In this document: one piece after another, positions 1 through 8,812 of the stretch
Layout of the letters: each line of letters begins with the position of its first letter
Numbering within the stretch: the first letter of the stretch is position 1
NCBI GenBank assembly: GCA_026224825.1
Contig: JAMFRO010000074.1
Coordinates: forward strand, 1-64,000
Source of the DNA: a bacterium
Lineage (GTDB): Bacteria > Pseudomonadota > Alphaproteobacteria > Acetobacterales > Acetobacteraceae
Direction: 5' to 3'
Length of the DNA: 64,000 nt
Program-made: the position numbers and the translations under genes
Notes under the pieces: generated by a model
The model's database searches: none
Told to the model about the DNA's origin: nothing
What the model saw: the letters and a program-made list of their open reading frames with translations, nothing else

Positions 1-406
1 AGCTCAGCGCTGTCAGTTGCGTGGTGGCCAGCGCGGCGAGCTGCGTGGAGCTCAGCCCGGCCAACGCAGCGGTGCTCAGCGCCGTGACCGCGCCGCCAAG
101 ACCATTCACCGCCGCCGTGCTCAACGCATGCAACTGCGCCGAACTCAGCGAGGTCACCTGCCCGGTGGTCAACACCCCAGCCTCAGCCGAGCTGAGACCA
201 GCAAGCGCCGCAGAGGTCAGCGCCGTGATATTACCCGAGGGAATGGCTGTGATATCACCAGTGCCCAGTGCCGTGATCTGGGCCGAAGTTAAGGCCGCAA
301 GCTGCGCCGTGGTCAGCAGACTGACATTGGCGGTGGTCAACCCGGCTATGGAAGCGGTTGGCAGCGCGGCGATCTGCGCCGGGGTGAGACTGGTGATCGA
401 GCTCAT
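1..406 (-). CDS. Octapeptide-repeat protein, N-terminal part (runs off left edge)
   Basis: Reading leftward from an ATG at 404-406 (AAGGA-type ribosome site at 418-422), the frame stays open to the edge, so only about 135 N-terminal residues are visible. After a five-residue leader nearly the whole stretch is an 8-residue repeat of the form L-[ST]-[ST]-A-Q-[IL]-x-[AG], for example LTTAQLAA, LTSAQITA, LSSTQLAA; about 16 copies follow each other and one is a 7-residue copy (LGGAVTA). There is no signal peptide. Such regular short repeats usually build beta-solenoid rods in long surface or secreted proteins. That role is inference; the repeat is direct observation. The plus-strand frames here are shadows created by the repetition. 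Function and full length are unknown. Confidence 0.75.
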   Translation of the reverse strand, partial: MSSITSLTPAQIAALPTASIAGLTTANVSLLTTAQLAALTSAQITALGTGDITAIPSGNITALTSAALAGLSSAEAGVLTTGQVTSLSSAQLHALSTAAVNGLGGAVTALSTAALAGLSSTQLAALATTQLTALS

Positions 407-611
407 AAGATCTAAAATCCTTGCTGGAGAGTGCTAAAACAAACCCGCCGTCTTGGCGCCGATTCTTCAATCTCCAGCTTTTTTGCCAGTATTCGACCTC
501 TAGCCGCACCGACTTACCAAAAGGTGAATGCAGTACTCATATTTGGCTCATATTTCGCACGGCCCAGCTTTAACGGCGTGTTAAGGGCTCCGGCACCATC
601 CTTAAGGCGCT

Positions 612-1997
612 ATGAGCCTTCGCACCCCTTTGCTCGATTTTGCGGCCGCGCGCTGCCCGCGTTTTGTGCTGGCGCGGGCCGAGGCGCTGAGCCTCCACGC
701 TCCGGCGCGCGCCCTTGCCTTGTTCGCTGCGGCGGCGCGGGCGGGGAATGTGCAGGCGGCCTACCGGGTGGGCGAGGCGTATTTCACCGGCCAGGGCGTT
801 ATATGTCAGCTCTTTGCCGCGGCGCACTGGTATTGCCGCGCCGCCAAGGCTGGGCATGCGCAAGCCCAATACCGCTTGGCCCAGCTTTATATCTCTGGCG
901 TGGCGGCCGCGCCGCACGTTAATCTGTTCGCGCCCGAGGAGCCCGGCGAAGCCGATTATGAAGCCGCTTTGCCTTGGGCCCGGCGCGCCGCCGAAGCCGG
1001 GTTGCCCGAAGCGCAGGTCATACTCGGGCATATTTTCACCAATGGGCCCACTGCTCTGCGCAACCCCGATGCGGCGCTCGAATGGTATGGTAAATCCGCC
1101 GGCCAAAGCTCGGCTGAAGGCGCGCTCGGTTACGGTATCGCCCTGCTCCAGCGAGCTTGCACCGCCGCCGCCCGCGCTGAGCTGGAGCGTGCCGCCGAAG
1201 CCGGCTTGCCCGTGGCCCATTACCTGCTCGGCCGCCTGAGCGAAGCAGAGGAAGGTGGCGCCCCCCAGGCCCGGCGGCATTATGAAATTGCCGGCGAGGC
1301 CGGGCTTGGCCTGGCCCAGGCGCGCCTTGGCCTGCAGCTTTATGTAACAGACCCGTTCAACGGCGAGACCTGGCTGCGCCGCGCCGCCCGTGGCGGAGAC
1401 CCGGAGGCAGCGGCCTGTCTGGGGAATATATACGCCAGTTCCGGCCCGCAGAGCGAAGCCGCCTATTGGTGGCGTCTGGCCGCCGAGCGCGGGCATATTG
1501 AATCAGCGCGCGCGCTGGGTACGCTGTGCCTCACTGGCGGCAATACGGTGCGTGACCCGGACGAGGCGGTACGCTGGTTCGCCGCCGCCGCCGAGGCGGG
1601 CCTGCCCGATGCGCAAGCGGCCCTGGCCGAGTGCCTTGTGAATGGCCGTGGCGGGGCCCGCGACCATGAAGCGGCACGAAACTGGTTTCTGCGCGCCGCC
1701 GCCGCCGGGCATGCGGGGGCAATGTTCGCCCTCGGCGCGTTACATAGCGGCGGCTTTGAACTTGCCGAAGACCTCGCCACGGCGCGGTACTGGTTCGCCC
1801 AAGGTGCCGCCCATAATCACCCGCTCGCGGCCATCATGCTCGCGCGCTACGCCGCGCACGGCACAGGCGGGGCACGAGACACAGATTCCGCCCGCCACTG
1901 GTATGCCCGCGCCGCGGCACTGGGCGTGCCCGCCTCGGCCGAGGAGCTCAATGCCCTGGACGAAGAAGAGTCCGCCCACATAATGGCGGCGGGTTGA
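612..1997 (+). CDS. Sel1-repeat (TPR-like) protein
   Basis: A 461-residue protein built almost entirely of Sel1-like repeats of about 36 residues. Each has the A-x-x-x-L/Y-G-x-x-[YL]-x-x-G and A-x-x-W-[YF]-x-x-A-A-x-x-G pattern (AAHWYCRAAKAGHAQAQYRL; ALEWYGKSAGQSS; ARNWFLRAAAAGHAGAMFAL). Around ten repeats are recognisable from residue 45 to 450. No signal peptide or membrane segment is visible, so it is probably cytoplasmic. Sel1 proteins act as protein-interaction scaffolds, often in regulation or polymer and surface-protein export. It is divergent from the octapeptide-repeat gene with about 205 bp between the starts, which hints at joint control. The ATG follows a TAAGG ribosome site. Specific partner unknown. 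Confidence 0.85.
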   Translation: MSLRTPLLDFAAARCPRFVLARAEALSLHAPARALALFAAAARAGNVQAAYRVGEAYFTGQGVICQLFAAAHWYCRAAKAGHAQAQYRLAQLYISGVAAAPHVNLFAPEEPGEADYEAALPWARRAAEAGLPEAQVILGHIFTNGPTALRNPDAALEWYGKSAGQSSAEGALGYGIALLQRACTAAARAELERAAEAGLPVAHYLLGRLSEAEEGGAPQARRHYEIAGEAGLGLAQARLGLQLYVTDPFNGETWLRRAARGGDPEAAACLGNIYASSGPQSEAAYWWRLAAERGHIESARALGTLCLTGGNTVRDPDEAVRWFAAAAEAGLPDAQAALAECLVNGRGGARDHEAARNWFLRAAAAGHAGAMFALGALHSGGFELAEDLATARYWFAQGAAHNHPLAAIMLARYAAHGTGGARDTDSARHWYARAAALGVPASAEELNALDEEESAHIMAAG

Positions 1998-2406
1998 GGC
2001 CGAGACCTCTGATGTTATCCATGTTTACGAGAGAAAACCACAAACGCGGCCACCCGCGCCAAACCTGCTGCTTATCTCGCCATCAACACTGCGGCCTGAG
2101 ATCCTCAGCGCACGCGACAAAACCTGGTCTTAAAATGATCTGTTGCTAAACTTTGCCAGTCTGGAGCGACGGGCGGTCACAAAACAGGTGATTATCATCC
2201 CAATTTTACATTCGTGCCCATAGTTGATTCCACCAGTGAAACCAAGAATCGTGAAGTTTTTTTGCTTAACTATGTTCACATAAAGATGTTTGTTCTCATT
2301 GATGGAAGATCAAACGCCAGCTCATATTTCCATAAGGAATGCTCATTATTCCAGCAGGCGTTGCTCTGATAGCACCGAAAAGAGTATTTTTATCCAAGGT
2401 GAGATC
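1998..2406. other. Intergenic region, no gene seen
   Basis: About 400 bp between the Sel1 protein and the flavin monooxygenase gene. Base composition falls from GC-rich to AT-rich after about 2150, as expected for a promoter upstream of the monooxygenase. A frame continuous with that gene opens at 2290, but its extra 39 residues look non-native and the good ribosome site (AAGGTGAG) sits just before the ATG at 2407. I see no RNA gene or strong terminator. Confidence 0.5.
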
Positions 2407-3756
2407 ATGAGCAATACAAAGCGGCAACTAAAGCTCGGCGTTATTCTTTCAGGCGTCGGCAACGACCAGAGCGGCTGGCGCGAGCCGGGTGCACAGACCA
2501 ATGCCAGCATTGACATCAACTGGTTCATTGCCAATGCCCGCAAGGCGGAAGCCGCGAAATTCGATCATGTCTTCATTGTCGATTCTCCCTACATAACCCC
2601 AGACACCACGCCACATTTCCTGAACCGGCTGGAGCCGCTCACCCTGCTATCCGCGCTTGCGGTTTCCACCACGCATATCGGCTTGGTGGGCACGCTAACG
2701 GCCTCCTACTGGGAGCCATATAATGTTGCGCGGCAGTTTGCCTCGCTCGATAATATCAGCAATGGCCGGGCCGGCTGGAATGTGGTGACAACCGGCCTCG
2801 AAGGTGCCGCGCAGAATTACGGCCGCGAGGCGCATTTCGACCATGCGGTGCGCTACGCCCGGGCCCGCGAGTTCGTTGAGGTGGTGCAGGGGCTTTGGGA
2901 TAGCTATGAAGATGATGCGTTTCCACGCGACAAGGAAACCGGTGTATTTCTTGACAAGGCAAAGCAGCACAAGCTGAACCATAAGGGCGAGTTCTTTTCC
3001 GTGGCAGGCCCGCTGGCGCTGAGCCGCTCGCGCCAAGGGCAGCCGGTGATCTTCCAGGCAGGCGACAGCAATGAAGGCCGCAACCTTGGTGCCGCCATCG
3101 CTGACGCCACTTTTGCCTCGGCGGAGAATTTTGAGACGGGGCAGGCCTATTACAAAGACCTGAAGAGCCGCGCCGCCGCATTGGGGCGTAACCCTGACCA
3201 TATCAGCGTTGTTCCCGGCTTCAATCCGATCATTGCCGACACCGTCGAGGAGGCCCAGGCGATTGAAAAAGCGCGCGAAGGCAAGCTCGATCTCGACAAA
3301 TTGCTGGTTCAGCTCGGACGGCCCTTCAATTATCATGATTTCCGGCAATATGCGCTCGACGAACCCTTCCCTGATATCAGCAACCTCACTCTGAACAGCT
3401 ACAAGGGCCGCGCCGAACGTATTCTGCGCATTGTGCGTGATGAAAAACTGACATTGCGCGAGGCGGCCTGGCGGTTTGGTACGCAGAGGTCGAAATTTTC
3501 CGGTACGGCGGAAACAGTGGCCGATGAGATCGAGCGTTGGTTCGTTGGCGGTGCCGCCGACGGGTTTAATCTGCAAAGCTCACGGGCGGATCAGTTCGAC
3601 CTGTTCATCGAACGGGTGGTGCCGATATTGCAGCAGCGCGGCCTGTTCCGCACCGAATATACCAGCGACACACTGCGCGGTAATCTTGGCCTGCCGATAC
3701 CGGAAAATCGCTATACCAGGGCGCGGGGTGAGGTTGCGGCGGTCGCGGCGGAGTAA
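2407..3756 (+). CDS. NtaA/SnaA/DszA-family flavin-dependent monooxygenase
   Basis: A 449-residue luciferase-like (LLM class) monooxygenase of the nitrilotriacetate monooxygenase component A type. Hallmarks are SGVGNDQSGWREPGA near the N-terminus, LEPLTLLSALAVSTTHIGL at the second barrel strand, the NGRAGWNVVTT flavin-contact segment, and the C-terminal pattern DGFNLQSSRADQFDLFIERV followed by a GLFRTEY ending. Family members use FMNH2 from a separate reductase and O2 to cleave C-N or C-S bonds in compounds such as aminopolycarboxylates, sulfones or sulfonates. No flavin reductase is seen in this window. The start is set by AAGGTGAG upstream. It lies before a GST gene and near a TauD dioxygenase and importers, so a scavenging role is likely; the substrate is unknown. 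Confidence 0.88.
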   Translation: MSNTKRQLKLGVILSGVGNDQSGWREPGAQTNASIDINWFIANARKAEAAKFDHVFIVDSPYITPDTTPHFLNRLEPLTLLSALAVSTTHIGLVGTLTASYWEPYNVARQFASLDNISNGRAGWNVVTTGLEGAAQNYGREAHFDHAVRYARAREFVEVVQGLWDSYEDDAFPRDKETGVFLDKAKQHKLNHKGEFFSVAGPLALSRSRQGQPVIFQAGDSNEGRNLGAAIADATFASAENFETGQAYYKDLKSRAAALGRNPDHISVVPGFNPIIADTVEEAQAIEKAREGKLDLDKLLVQLGRPFNYHDFRQYALDEPFPDISNLTLNSYKGRAERILRIVRDEKLTLREAAWRFGTQRSKFSGTAETVADEIERWFVGGAADGFNLQSSRADQFDLFIERVVPILQQRGLFRTEYTSDTLRGNLGLPIPENRYTRARGEVAAVAAE

Positions 3757-3782
3757 TATCTGCACGCAGAAAAGGGCGGTAG

Positions 3783-4211
3783 ATGACATCCGTTATCGCA
3801 TTCGAGCCGCGTCGTTTCGAGCGCGCCGCGCCATATTATTTGGCCGGGCGCCCAGCCTATGCCGCGCGGCTCGTCAGGCGCATCTCGAACCTGCTCGGCT
3901 TCGACAAAACCCATAAACTTCTCGATCTGGGCACGGGGCCTGGTTTGCTGGCGGTGGCGTTCGCACCTTATGTTGCGGATGTTACCGCCATAGACCCGGA
4001 ACCAGAGATGCTGCGGCTGGCGAGCGAGCGCGCTGCCAAGGCCGGGGTGCGGCTCACGCTGCTGGAGGGCAGCTCGCCTGGCCGCATTGGCGCTCGCGCG
4101 GATGAGTTGGCCGTTGAGTTGCGGGCCGTATTGGCGAAATATGCTGTCGACGGGGCGATCCAGGAGGTTGTCGAGAGCGAAGCACTGCTTGCCTTCCGCA
4201 CGCCGCGCTGA
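3783..4211 (+). pseudogene. Class I SAM methyltransferase with internal deletion
   Basis: A 142-residue frame. The first ~90 residues are the N-terminal half of a SAM-dependent methyltransferase: F-E-x-x-R-F-E-R-A-A-P-Y-Y entry, SAM-binding motif LLDLGTGPGLLAVAF, acidic motif VTAIDPEPEMLRLA and a following LLEGSS. The last ~35 residues (ELRAVLAKYAVDGAIQEVVE) match the usual extreme C-terminus of the same family. The central 100 or so residues, which carry the substrate pocket and the helix-strand core, are missing, and the reading frame stays open across the join. I read this as an in-frame internal deletion, so the product is probably inactive. It sits 26 bp after the monooxygenase gene. Confidence 0.65.
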
Positions 4212-4251
4212 AACACGAAAACGAAAAATATTTTTGAGGACGCATCCAGCC

Positions 4252-5001
4252 ATGATCGAGTTATTTTTTTGGCCCACCGGAAATGGCAAGAAAATCGTCA
4301 TCCTGCTAGAGGAGCTGGGTATTCCTTACACGATCCGGCCGGTGAATATCGGCCGCGGTGACCAGTTCTCGGCAGAGTTCCTGAAAATATCGCCGAACAA
4401 CCGGATGCCGGCGATCATCGACCATGATCCGCTGGGCGGCGGCGCGCCACTGTCGATTTTCGAGTCCGGCGCGATTTTATTGTATCTCGCCGAAAAGGCC
4501 GGCCGCTTCTGGCCGCAGGAGCCGCGAAAAAAATACGAGGTGGTGCAATGGGTGCTGTGGCAGTCCGCGAACCAGGGGCCGAAGCTTGGTGAGCAGGGGC
4601 ATTTCCGCCGTGCGGCCGAGAACCCCGAGAATGGTGATCTCGCCTATGCCGTCCGGCGCTTCGACAATGAGGCCCACCGGATTTTCGGTGTACTGGAGCT
4701 CGGGCTGTTCCAGAAGCGCTATCTGGCGGCGGGTGAGTACACTATAGCCGACATTATTTCCTACCCCTGGGCGACAGGCTGGCAGGCGCGCGGCATAGAT
4801 ATCGCGGAATTCCCCAGGGTAAAAGCATGGCTGGACGAGATCGGCGCGCGGGCGGCAGTGAAGAAGGCAATGGCGCTCGGCCCGGAATTCCGCGAAGACC
4901 CGTCAACCATTTCACCGGAAGAAAAGGAAAGGCGAGCCACGATTCTCGCGGATCAGCGGGCCCGGAAAATTCCCGGCGAATGGCAAGAGGCCGCCGAATA
5001 A
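4252..5001 (+). CDS. Glutathione S-transferase family protein, YfcG/Ure2-like
   Basis: A 249-residue two-domain GST. The thioredoxin-like N-terminal domain begins with MIELFFWPTGNGKKI and carries the SPNNRMPAIID cis-proline loop and LSIFESGAILLYLAEK, where E-S binds the gamma-glutamyl group. This arrangement is typical of Nu-class enzymes such as E. coli YfcG, which act as GSH-dependent disulfide reductases rather than classical transferases. The helical C-terminal domain carries YTIADIISYPW, including the conserved N-capping D. The last ~30 residues are a charged extension. An ATG with GAGGA at 4236-4240 fixes the start. In this cluster it may handle electrophilic or sulfur-containing intermediates, which is inference. 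Confidence 0.88.
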   Translation: MIELFFWPTGNGKKIVILLEELGIPYTIRPVNIGRGDQFSAEFLKISPNNRMPAIIDHDPLGGGAPLSIFESGAILLYLAEKAGRFWPQEPRKKYEVVQWVLWQSANQGPKLGEQGHFRRAAENPENGDLAYAVRRFDNEAHRIFGVLELGLFQKRYLAAGEYTIADIISYPWATGWQARGIDIAEFPRVKAWLDEIGARAAVKKAMALGPEFREDPSTISPEEKERRATILADQRARKIPGEWQEAAE

Positions 5002-5028
5002 TCGTCCTTGGCAGCGGCGCAGAGAACG

Positions 5029-5523
5029 TCACAAAATACGGGACATGAGAATTTCGTCTGAATATCCGGCGGCGGTTTTTAGGGCCCGGGGTTCAACACC
5101 GTAAGCCCTGAACCCATATTTTTCGTACAGCGAAAGCGCGGCGTTGTTCCCCTGCACGACCGTCAAAGTAAGTTGCTCGACGATCTGTTCAGCGCCGCCA
5201 ATGATGGCTGCAAGCAATGCCGCACCGATGCCCTGGCCACGCGCATTGGGCCGCACATACATACCCCAGACGAATCCTTTATGTCTGTCCTTCAGGCCCG
5301 CTTCCTGTTTCAAACCTGCCATGCCAACGATGTCCCCGCCGGCGTAAGCGGAAAATATGATGGATGTATCGAGCCGCTCCGCGAATGCGCTCGAAGGACG
5401 GGCGGCTTCGACCTCGTATACAGAACCGAAGGCGTCCGGCTCTCCTTGTAAAGCCGCTAGGCGTATAGAGCGGTAATCCGCAACATCGATGATCCCGAGG
5501 CGACGAATTTCGAAATTTGACAT
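5029..5523 (-). CDS. GNAT-family N-acetyltransferase
   Basis: A 164-residue acetyltransferase if started at the internal ATG at 5523, where the first beta strand (FEIRRLGIIDVADYRSIR) begins. The frame extends 23 codons further upstream, but that leader (MSVLRYCEISRCNDLPDSEE) does not look domain-like. The acetyl-CoA loop is clear: V-W-G-M-Y-V-R-P-N-A-R-G-Q-G-I-G-A-A-L-L, the R/Q-x-x-G-x-G/A signature. The C-terminal N-x-x-A-x-x-L-Y-E-K-Y-G-F block binds CoA and closes the fold. Acetyl acceptor unknown. It lies alone on the minus strand between convergent GST and the TonB receptor gene. Confidence 0.82.
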   Translation of the reverse strand: MSNFEIRRLGIIDVADYRSIRLAALQGEPDAFGSVYEVEAARPSSAFAERLDTSIIFSAYAGGDIVGMAGLKQEAGLKDRHKGFVWGMYVRPNARGQGIGAALLAAIIGGAEQIVEQLTLTVVQGNNAALSLYEKYGFRAYGVEPRALKTAAGYSDEILMSRIL

Positions 5524-5589
5524 GGGCGGCGTCTCTTCTGAATCGGGCAGATCATTGCATCTGGAAATTTCGCAATATCTTAAAACCGA

Positions 5590-5631
5590 CATCGGCTCAA
5601 CCGGAATCGCTGGATCCCGATTGAGCCGATG
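5590..5631 (-). terminator. Inverted repeat, likely terminator of the TonB receptor gene
   Basis: Two perfect 11-bp arms, CATCGGCTCAA (5590-5600) and TTGAGCCGATG (5621-5631), flank a 20-nt loop. On the minus strand the hairpin is about 50 nt past the receptor stop and is followed by TCGGTTTT. The long loop makes it a weaker case than a classical terminator. Confidence 0.45.
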
Positions 5632-5679
5632 AAGAGACCCTGTAATCTAATCAGGGTTGGCTTGGTAATATTTTACCCC

Positions 5680-8169
5680 TCAGTTAAATTTACCCCGCAG
5701 GGTAATGCCGAAGGTGATAGGGTCACCAACTTGACCGGTAATGAGGTTGTAAGTCGGAATAGCCGTCGCCGAGGTGATCGTCCTGTAGATGTAGTAGTTC
5801 TGATTGGTGAAGTTATGGACCCAGCCGGAGAAATCCCAGGTGCCATCATCCGCACGGACACCGAAGATTAAATTGCCAACGCCATAACCTGGGACAAAAC
5901 TGTATTTCGAGTCGTCGCCGGTGGAATAGAATCCGCTTTTCAGCAAATAATTCCCACCGAAATAGATTTGCGTGTCATGGCCACGCAAGGGGCGCAGCGG
6001 ATAATCATATTCGCCACCTAGCGAACCGACCCATCTCGAGTTGGCGGCAATTGGTTTGCCGGTCAGGTTGCAGGTTCCAGATGGATTGTTAGCCTCGACC
6101 GGGCACACACCATTGGGATCTGATTCGTAATATGCATCCGTATAGGCACCCGCGAAGAACACATTCAGATTGTCAGTGATCTGAGCGTGATCATCGGTTT
6201 CAAAGCCGCGCGTGCGAACTTTTGGAACATTGGCCAGGACCTGGGTATAAAGTCCGTTCGACTGTAGCTGTGTCGTTATCGTTTGGAAATCCGTGTCTTC
6301 GTCCCAGAACGCATCGCCATCCAGTAAGAGTCGACCGCCCAGCAGCGTGGTTTTGATGCCGATTTCATAATTATCATCTTTTTCAGGCGCGACGAGCAGG
6401 GGAATTTTCGCATAGGTGAAGTTAAAACCGGCGGATTTTTCGCCATGCGAATAGGTCGCATAGGTGAGGATGCCAGGTTCCGGCCTATAGGCCAAAGTCA
6501 CTAAACCGCCCGGGAGAATATTCGAATGCTGAATATGAAACCCAAGGGTGGATTGCGTTGCAACGCCGGTCGTCGTGGAATTGCGGGCCTGTTGTTGTGA
6601 CAGCGTTAGGGCCGAATAGGGCAGGCCACCCTGGTCCGCCGGATCCTGATCGGATTGGTTTGACTCCTCTCCGACATAATACACGCCGGTTTTATCTTCA
6701 TAGGTAAAGCGAGCGCCACCGGTGAGGTCGAGCTGCGGGGTGATATGCCAGGTCGCCTGACCATAGACGGCGCCACTATAGGTCTCCGGAATATCCGTCG
6801 CGGCCGTGGCGAAGTTGTTGTAAATAGCAAGGTCGTTTTGATAAGCGGCGTTCCCGGGGGTGTTGTTTCCGGCTTTCAACGCCGCATAGTCAGCGCCATA
6901 TTGTGTACGTGCCTGGTCATTCAACTGTTGATAGAAGAAATACAGCCCGCTAGTATAGTCGATCGCGCCACCCAGAGGCGAGATAAACCTGAACTCCTGG
7001 CTGAACTGGCGCTGATGCGTGGTATTATTGCCAGCCGTCAGGGCGTTGAAGCCCAGGCTGTCGCCATCAAGGTGCGGATACCAGTTATAATAGCCGCCCG
7101 CGGTAATCGAGGAGATGGTATAGCCACCATCCAGGGCATAATCGGCATGAACGGCTAGATTTGTAGATTCGATCGCGTAGTGGTCCCAACTGTTATAATT
7201 GAGCTTACGATCGAACGGGTCTATGGGGGCCAATTTGTATCCCAGAATGGACTGGTAGAGTGCCGGCGCATTGTACGGTGTCGCGGCGCCATTCGCGTAG
7301 TTGGTAAGCAGGCCCGTGGGTGCATTGACGCAGCAATTTTCGTCGCGATGATCATACCCCAGTGTGACGCGTATCGTCAGCCGGCTATTCGGCTCCGCCA
7401 GAAATTGCGTCGAAATCCCCTTGTCATCCAAATTGTCCGAGCCCTGGCCATTAAAGGTATTTTTTTCGTACCCGTTATGTTGCTCGCCCTGGATGGCAAT
7501 GGACGCTGCAAGTTTGTCGCTACCCGCGATGGCACTCGTCGCATAGCCCTGGAATTGCCAGTAATTGTAATTCCCGTATGAGGCCGAAATATCGGCTTCC
7601 GGTGTAAAGCTGGGTGGTCTGGTCGTGATAACCAGAGCACCGTCCACGCTGTTTTTGCCGAAAAGCGTACCCTGTGGACCGCGTAGCACCTCAATGTCGG
7701 AGATGTTCGGGATATTGAAATTCGCCTCCGTCGATCGCCCGAGCAACACGCCATCTACATAGATCGGCACGCCAGCTTCCAGGCCGTCATAGCCATTAAA
7801 GCCGTTACTGCCGAGTCCACGAATATCCAGGCCGGTATTGCGCGGGTTGAAGGAGTTGATGGTCAGCGAGGGCACCAGAACCTTGATCTTGTCGAGGTTG
7901 ATCGAGCCGAGATTCTGGAGTTGTTTTTTTTCGATCACCGTCACCGCGACAGGCACGTCTTGCACCCGTTCGGTACGATGGCGCGCGGTGATCACGACAT
8001 CCTGCAGGCCGGTTGCCACTGCCGGAGCAGGCGGCGGTGGCGCAGACTGGCCAAATGCAATGGAGGGCACCAGAGTCACCAAGGGCACCATCATCAGTAC
8101 GCTCAACTGTTCACGCGATAGCATACGGGGTACATGTCCCAGACTTGTTTTTTTGTTTCGAAATAGCAT
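5680..8169 (-). CDS. TonB-dependent outer-membrane receptor
   Basis: An 829-residue receptor. A signal peptide ends near SIAFGQSAPPP. The plug domain has the conserved pattern LQDVVITARHRTERVQDVPV (containing the TonB box), then IRGLG, VDGVLLGR and IEVLRGPQGTLFGKNS. The remainder is a 22-stranded barrel with regular aromatic-rich strands and a C-terminal aromatic-type ending (ITFGITLRGKFN). Length and plug match the IroN/pesticin-type subfamily common in alphaproteobacteria, which imports siderophores but also aromatic and sulfur compounds. The neighbouring divergent TauD-type dioxygenase and oligopeptide-type importer suggest a non-iron substrate, but iron uptake cannot be excluded. Confidence 0.92.
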   Translation of the reverse strand: MLFRNKKTSLGHVPRMLSREQLSVLMMVPLVTLVPSIAFGQSAPPPPAPAVATGLQDVVITARHRTERVQDVPVAVTVIEKKQLQNLGSINLDKIKVLVPSLTINSFNPRNTGLDIRGLGSNGFNGYDGLEAGVPIYVDGVLLGRSTEANFNIPNISDIEVLRGPQGTLFGKNSVDGALVITTRPPSFTPEADISASYGNYNYWQFQGYATSAIAGSDKLAASIAIQGEQHNGYEKNTFNGQGSDNLDDKGISTQFLAEPNSRLTIRVTLGYDHRDENCCVNAPTGLLTNYANGAATPYNAPALYQSILGYKLAPIDPFDRKLNYNSWDHYAIESTNLAVHADYALDGGYTISSITAGGYYNWYPHLDGDSLGFNALTAGNNTTHQRQFSQEFRFISPLGGAIDYTSGLYFFYQQLNDQARTQYGADYAALKAGNNTPGNAAYQNDLAIYNNFATAATDIPETYSGAVYGQATWHITPQLDLTGGARFTYEDKTGVYYVGEESNQSDQDPADQGGLPYSALTLSQQQARNSTTTGVATQSTLGFHIQHSNILPGGLVTLAYRPEPGILTYATYSHGEKSAGFNFTYAKIPLLVAPEKDDNYEIGIKTTLLGGRLLLDGDAFWDEDTDFQTITTQLQSNGLYTQVLANVPKVRTRGFETDDHAQITDNLNVFFAGAYTDAYYESDPNGVCPVEANNPSGTCNLTGKPIAANSRWVGSLGGEYDYPLRPLRGHDTQIYFGGNYLLKSGFYSTGDDSKYSFVPGYGVGNLIFGVRADDGTWDFSGWVHNFTNQNYYIYRTITSATAIPTYNLITGQVGDPITFGITLRGKFN

Positions 8170-8812
8170 ATTGGTCTACCTGTTCGTGTTTCTATTGATT
8201 GCTAAATCATGCCGACGGGCATGGTGATAAACGCAGAACTCGGCACCGCTGGGGCTGGTTAAGGCGGCCGCCGCAATGATCCCAGAAGCGCTTTGACATA
8301 GCGAAGGATGGATGGGTCGTCGTGGTAAAACACTCTCCAACTGTTATTGCATACGCTGGAACAACTACTCAGGATAACTTTCCGCGAAAATTACCTTATT
8401 ATCTACTAAATCAATATTGCAAATAGTTATTTATCCGGCCTGTGAGGCCTTGGCAGGTTGAATCCACATTCACAGCAAGGGCATCAATTCAGATCGATAA
8501 GCAATCATCTAAGAAATGCTGTATTTTTCTACATTAATTATAAAAATCGGAATTTTATATCTGTTTAAACAACAATGATAAAGGACAACGGACCGGGCGT
8601 ATATCAGCGGCCCAAAAGTAAGTATAAGAAAATATCGTCATGTAATTTCGAAATATCTCTATTGTTTATGTTATATTACTGCGGGTCTGAACATGACAGC
8701 ATCGGGCCGGTCCGTTTGGCGCCATTTTAGCTCCTTCGCCTCAACCCATGCGCCACCGGCAAGCTGTGTCGTTTTTAGCGGACCAACGTCAAAAAACATT
8801 AAGGAAAACACC
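8170..8812. other. AT-rich divergent promoter region
   Basis: The 640-bp spacer between the divergent TonB receptor and dioxygenase starts. The stretch 8500-8690 is strikingly AT-rich compared with the surrounding genome. A TTATATTA at 8671-8678 is a plausible -10-like element for rightward transcription, although no good -35 accompanies it. No convincing gene was found. A short frame continuous with the dioxygenase (from 8693) is judged leader sequence. Confidence 0.45.

Noticed and set aside
1..406. DNA repeats as a CRISPR array
   Set aside because: The periodicity is 24 bp, follows codon phase with synonymous changes, and lacks unique spacers; it is protein-level repetition.
17..437. Plus-strand frames at the left edge
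   Set aside because: They are generated by the regular codon pattern of the minus-strand repeat gene and have no ribosome site.
8693..8812. Upstream start of the dioxygenase
   Set aside because: The 40 extra residues lack family similarity, and a better AAGGA site precedes ATG 8813.
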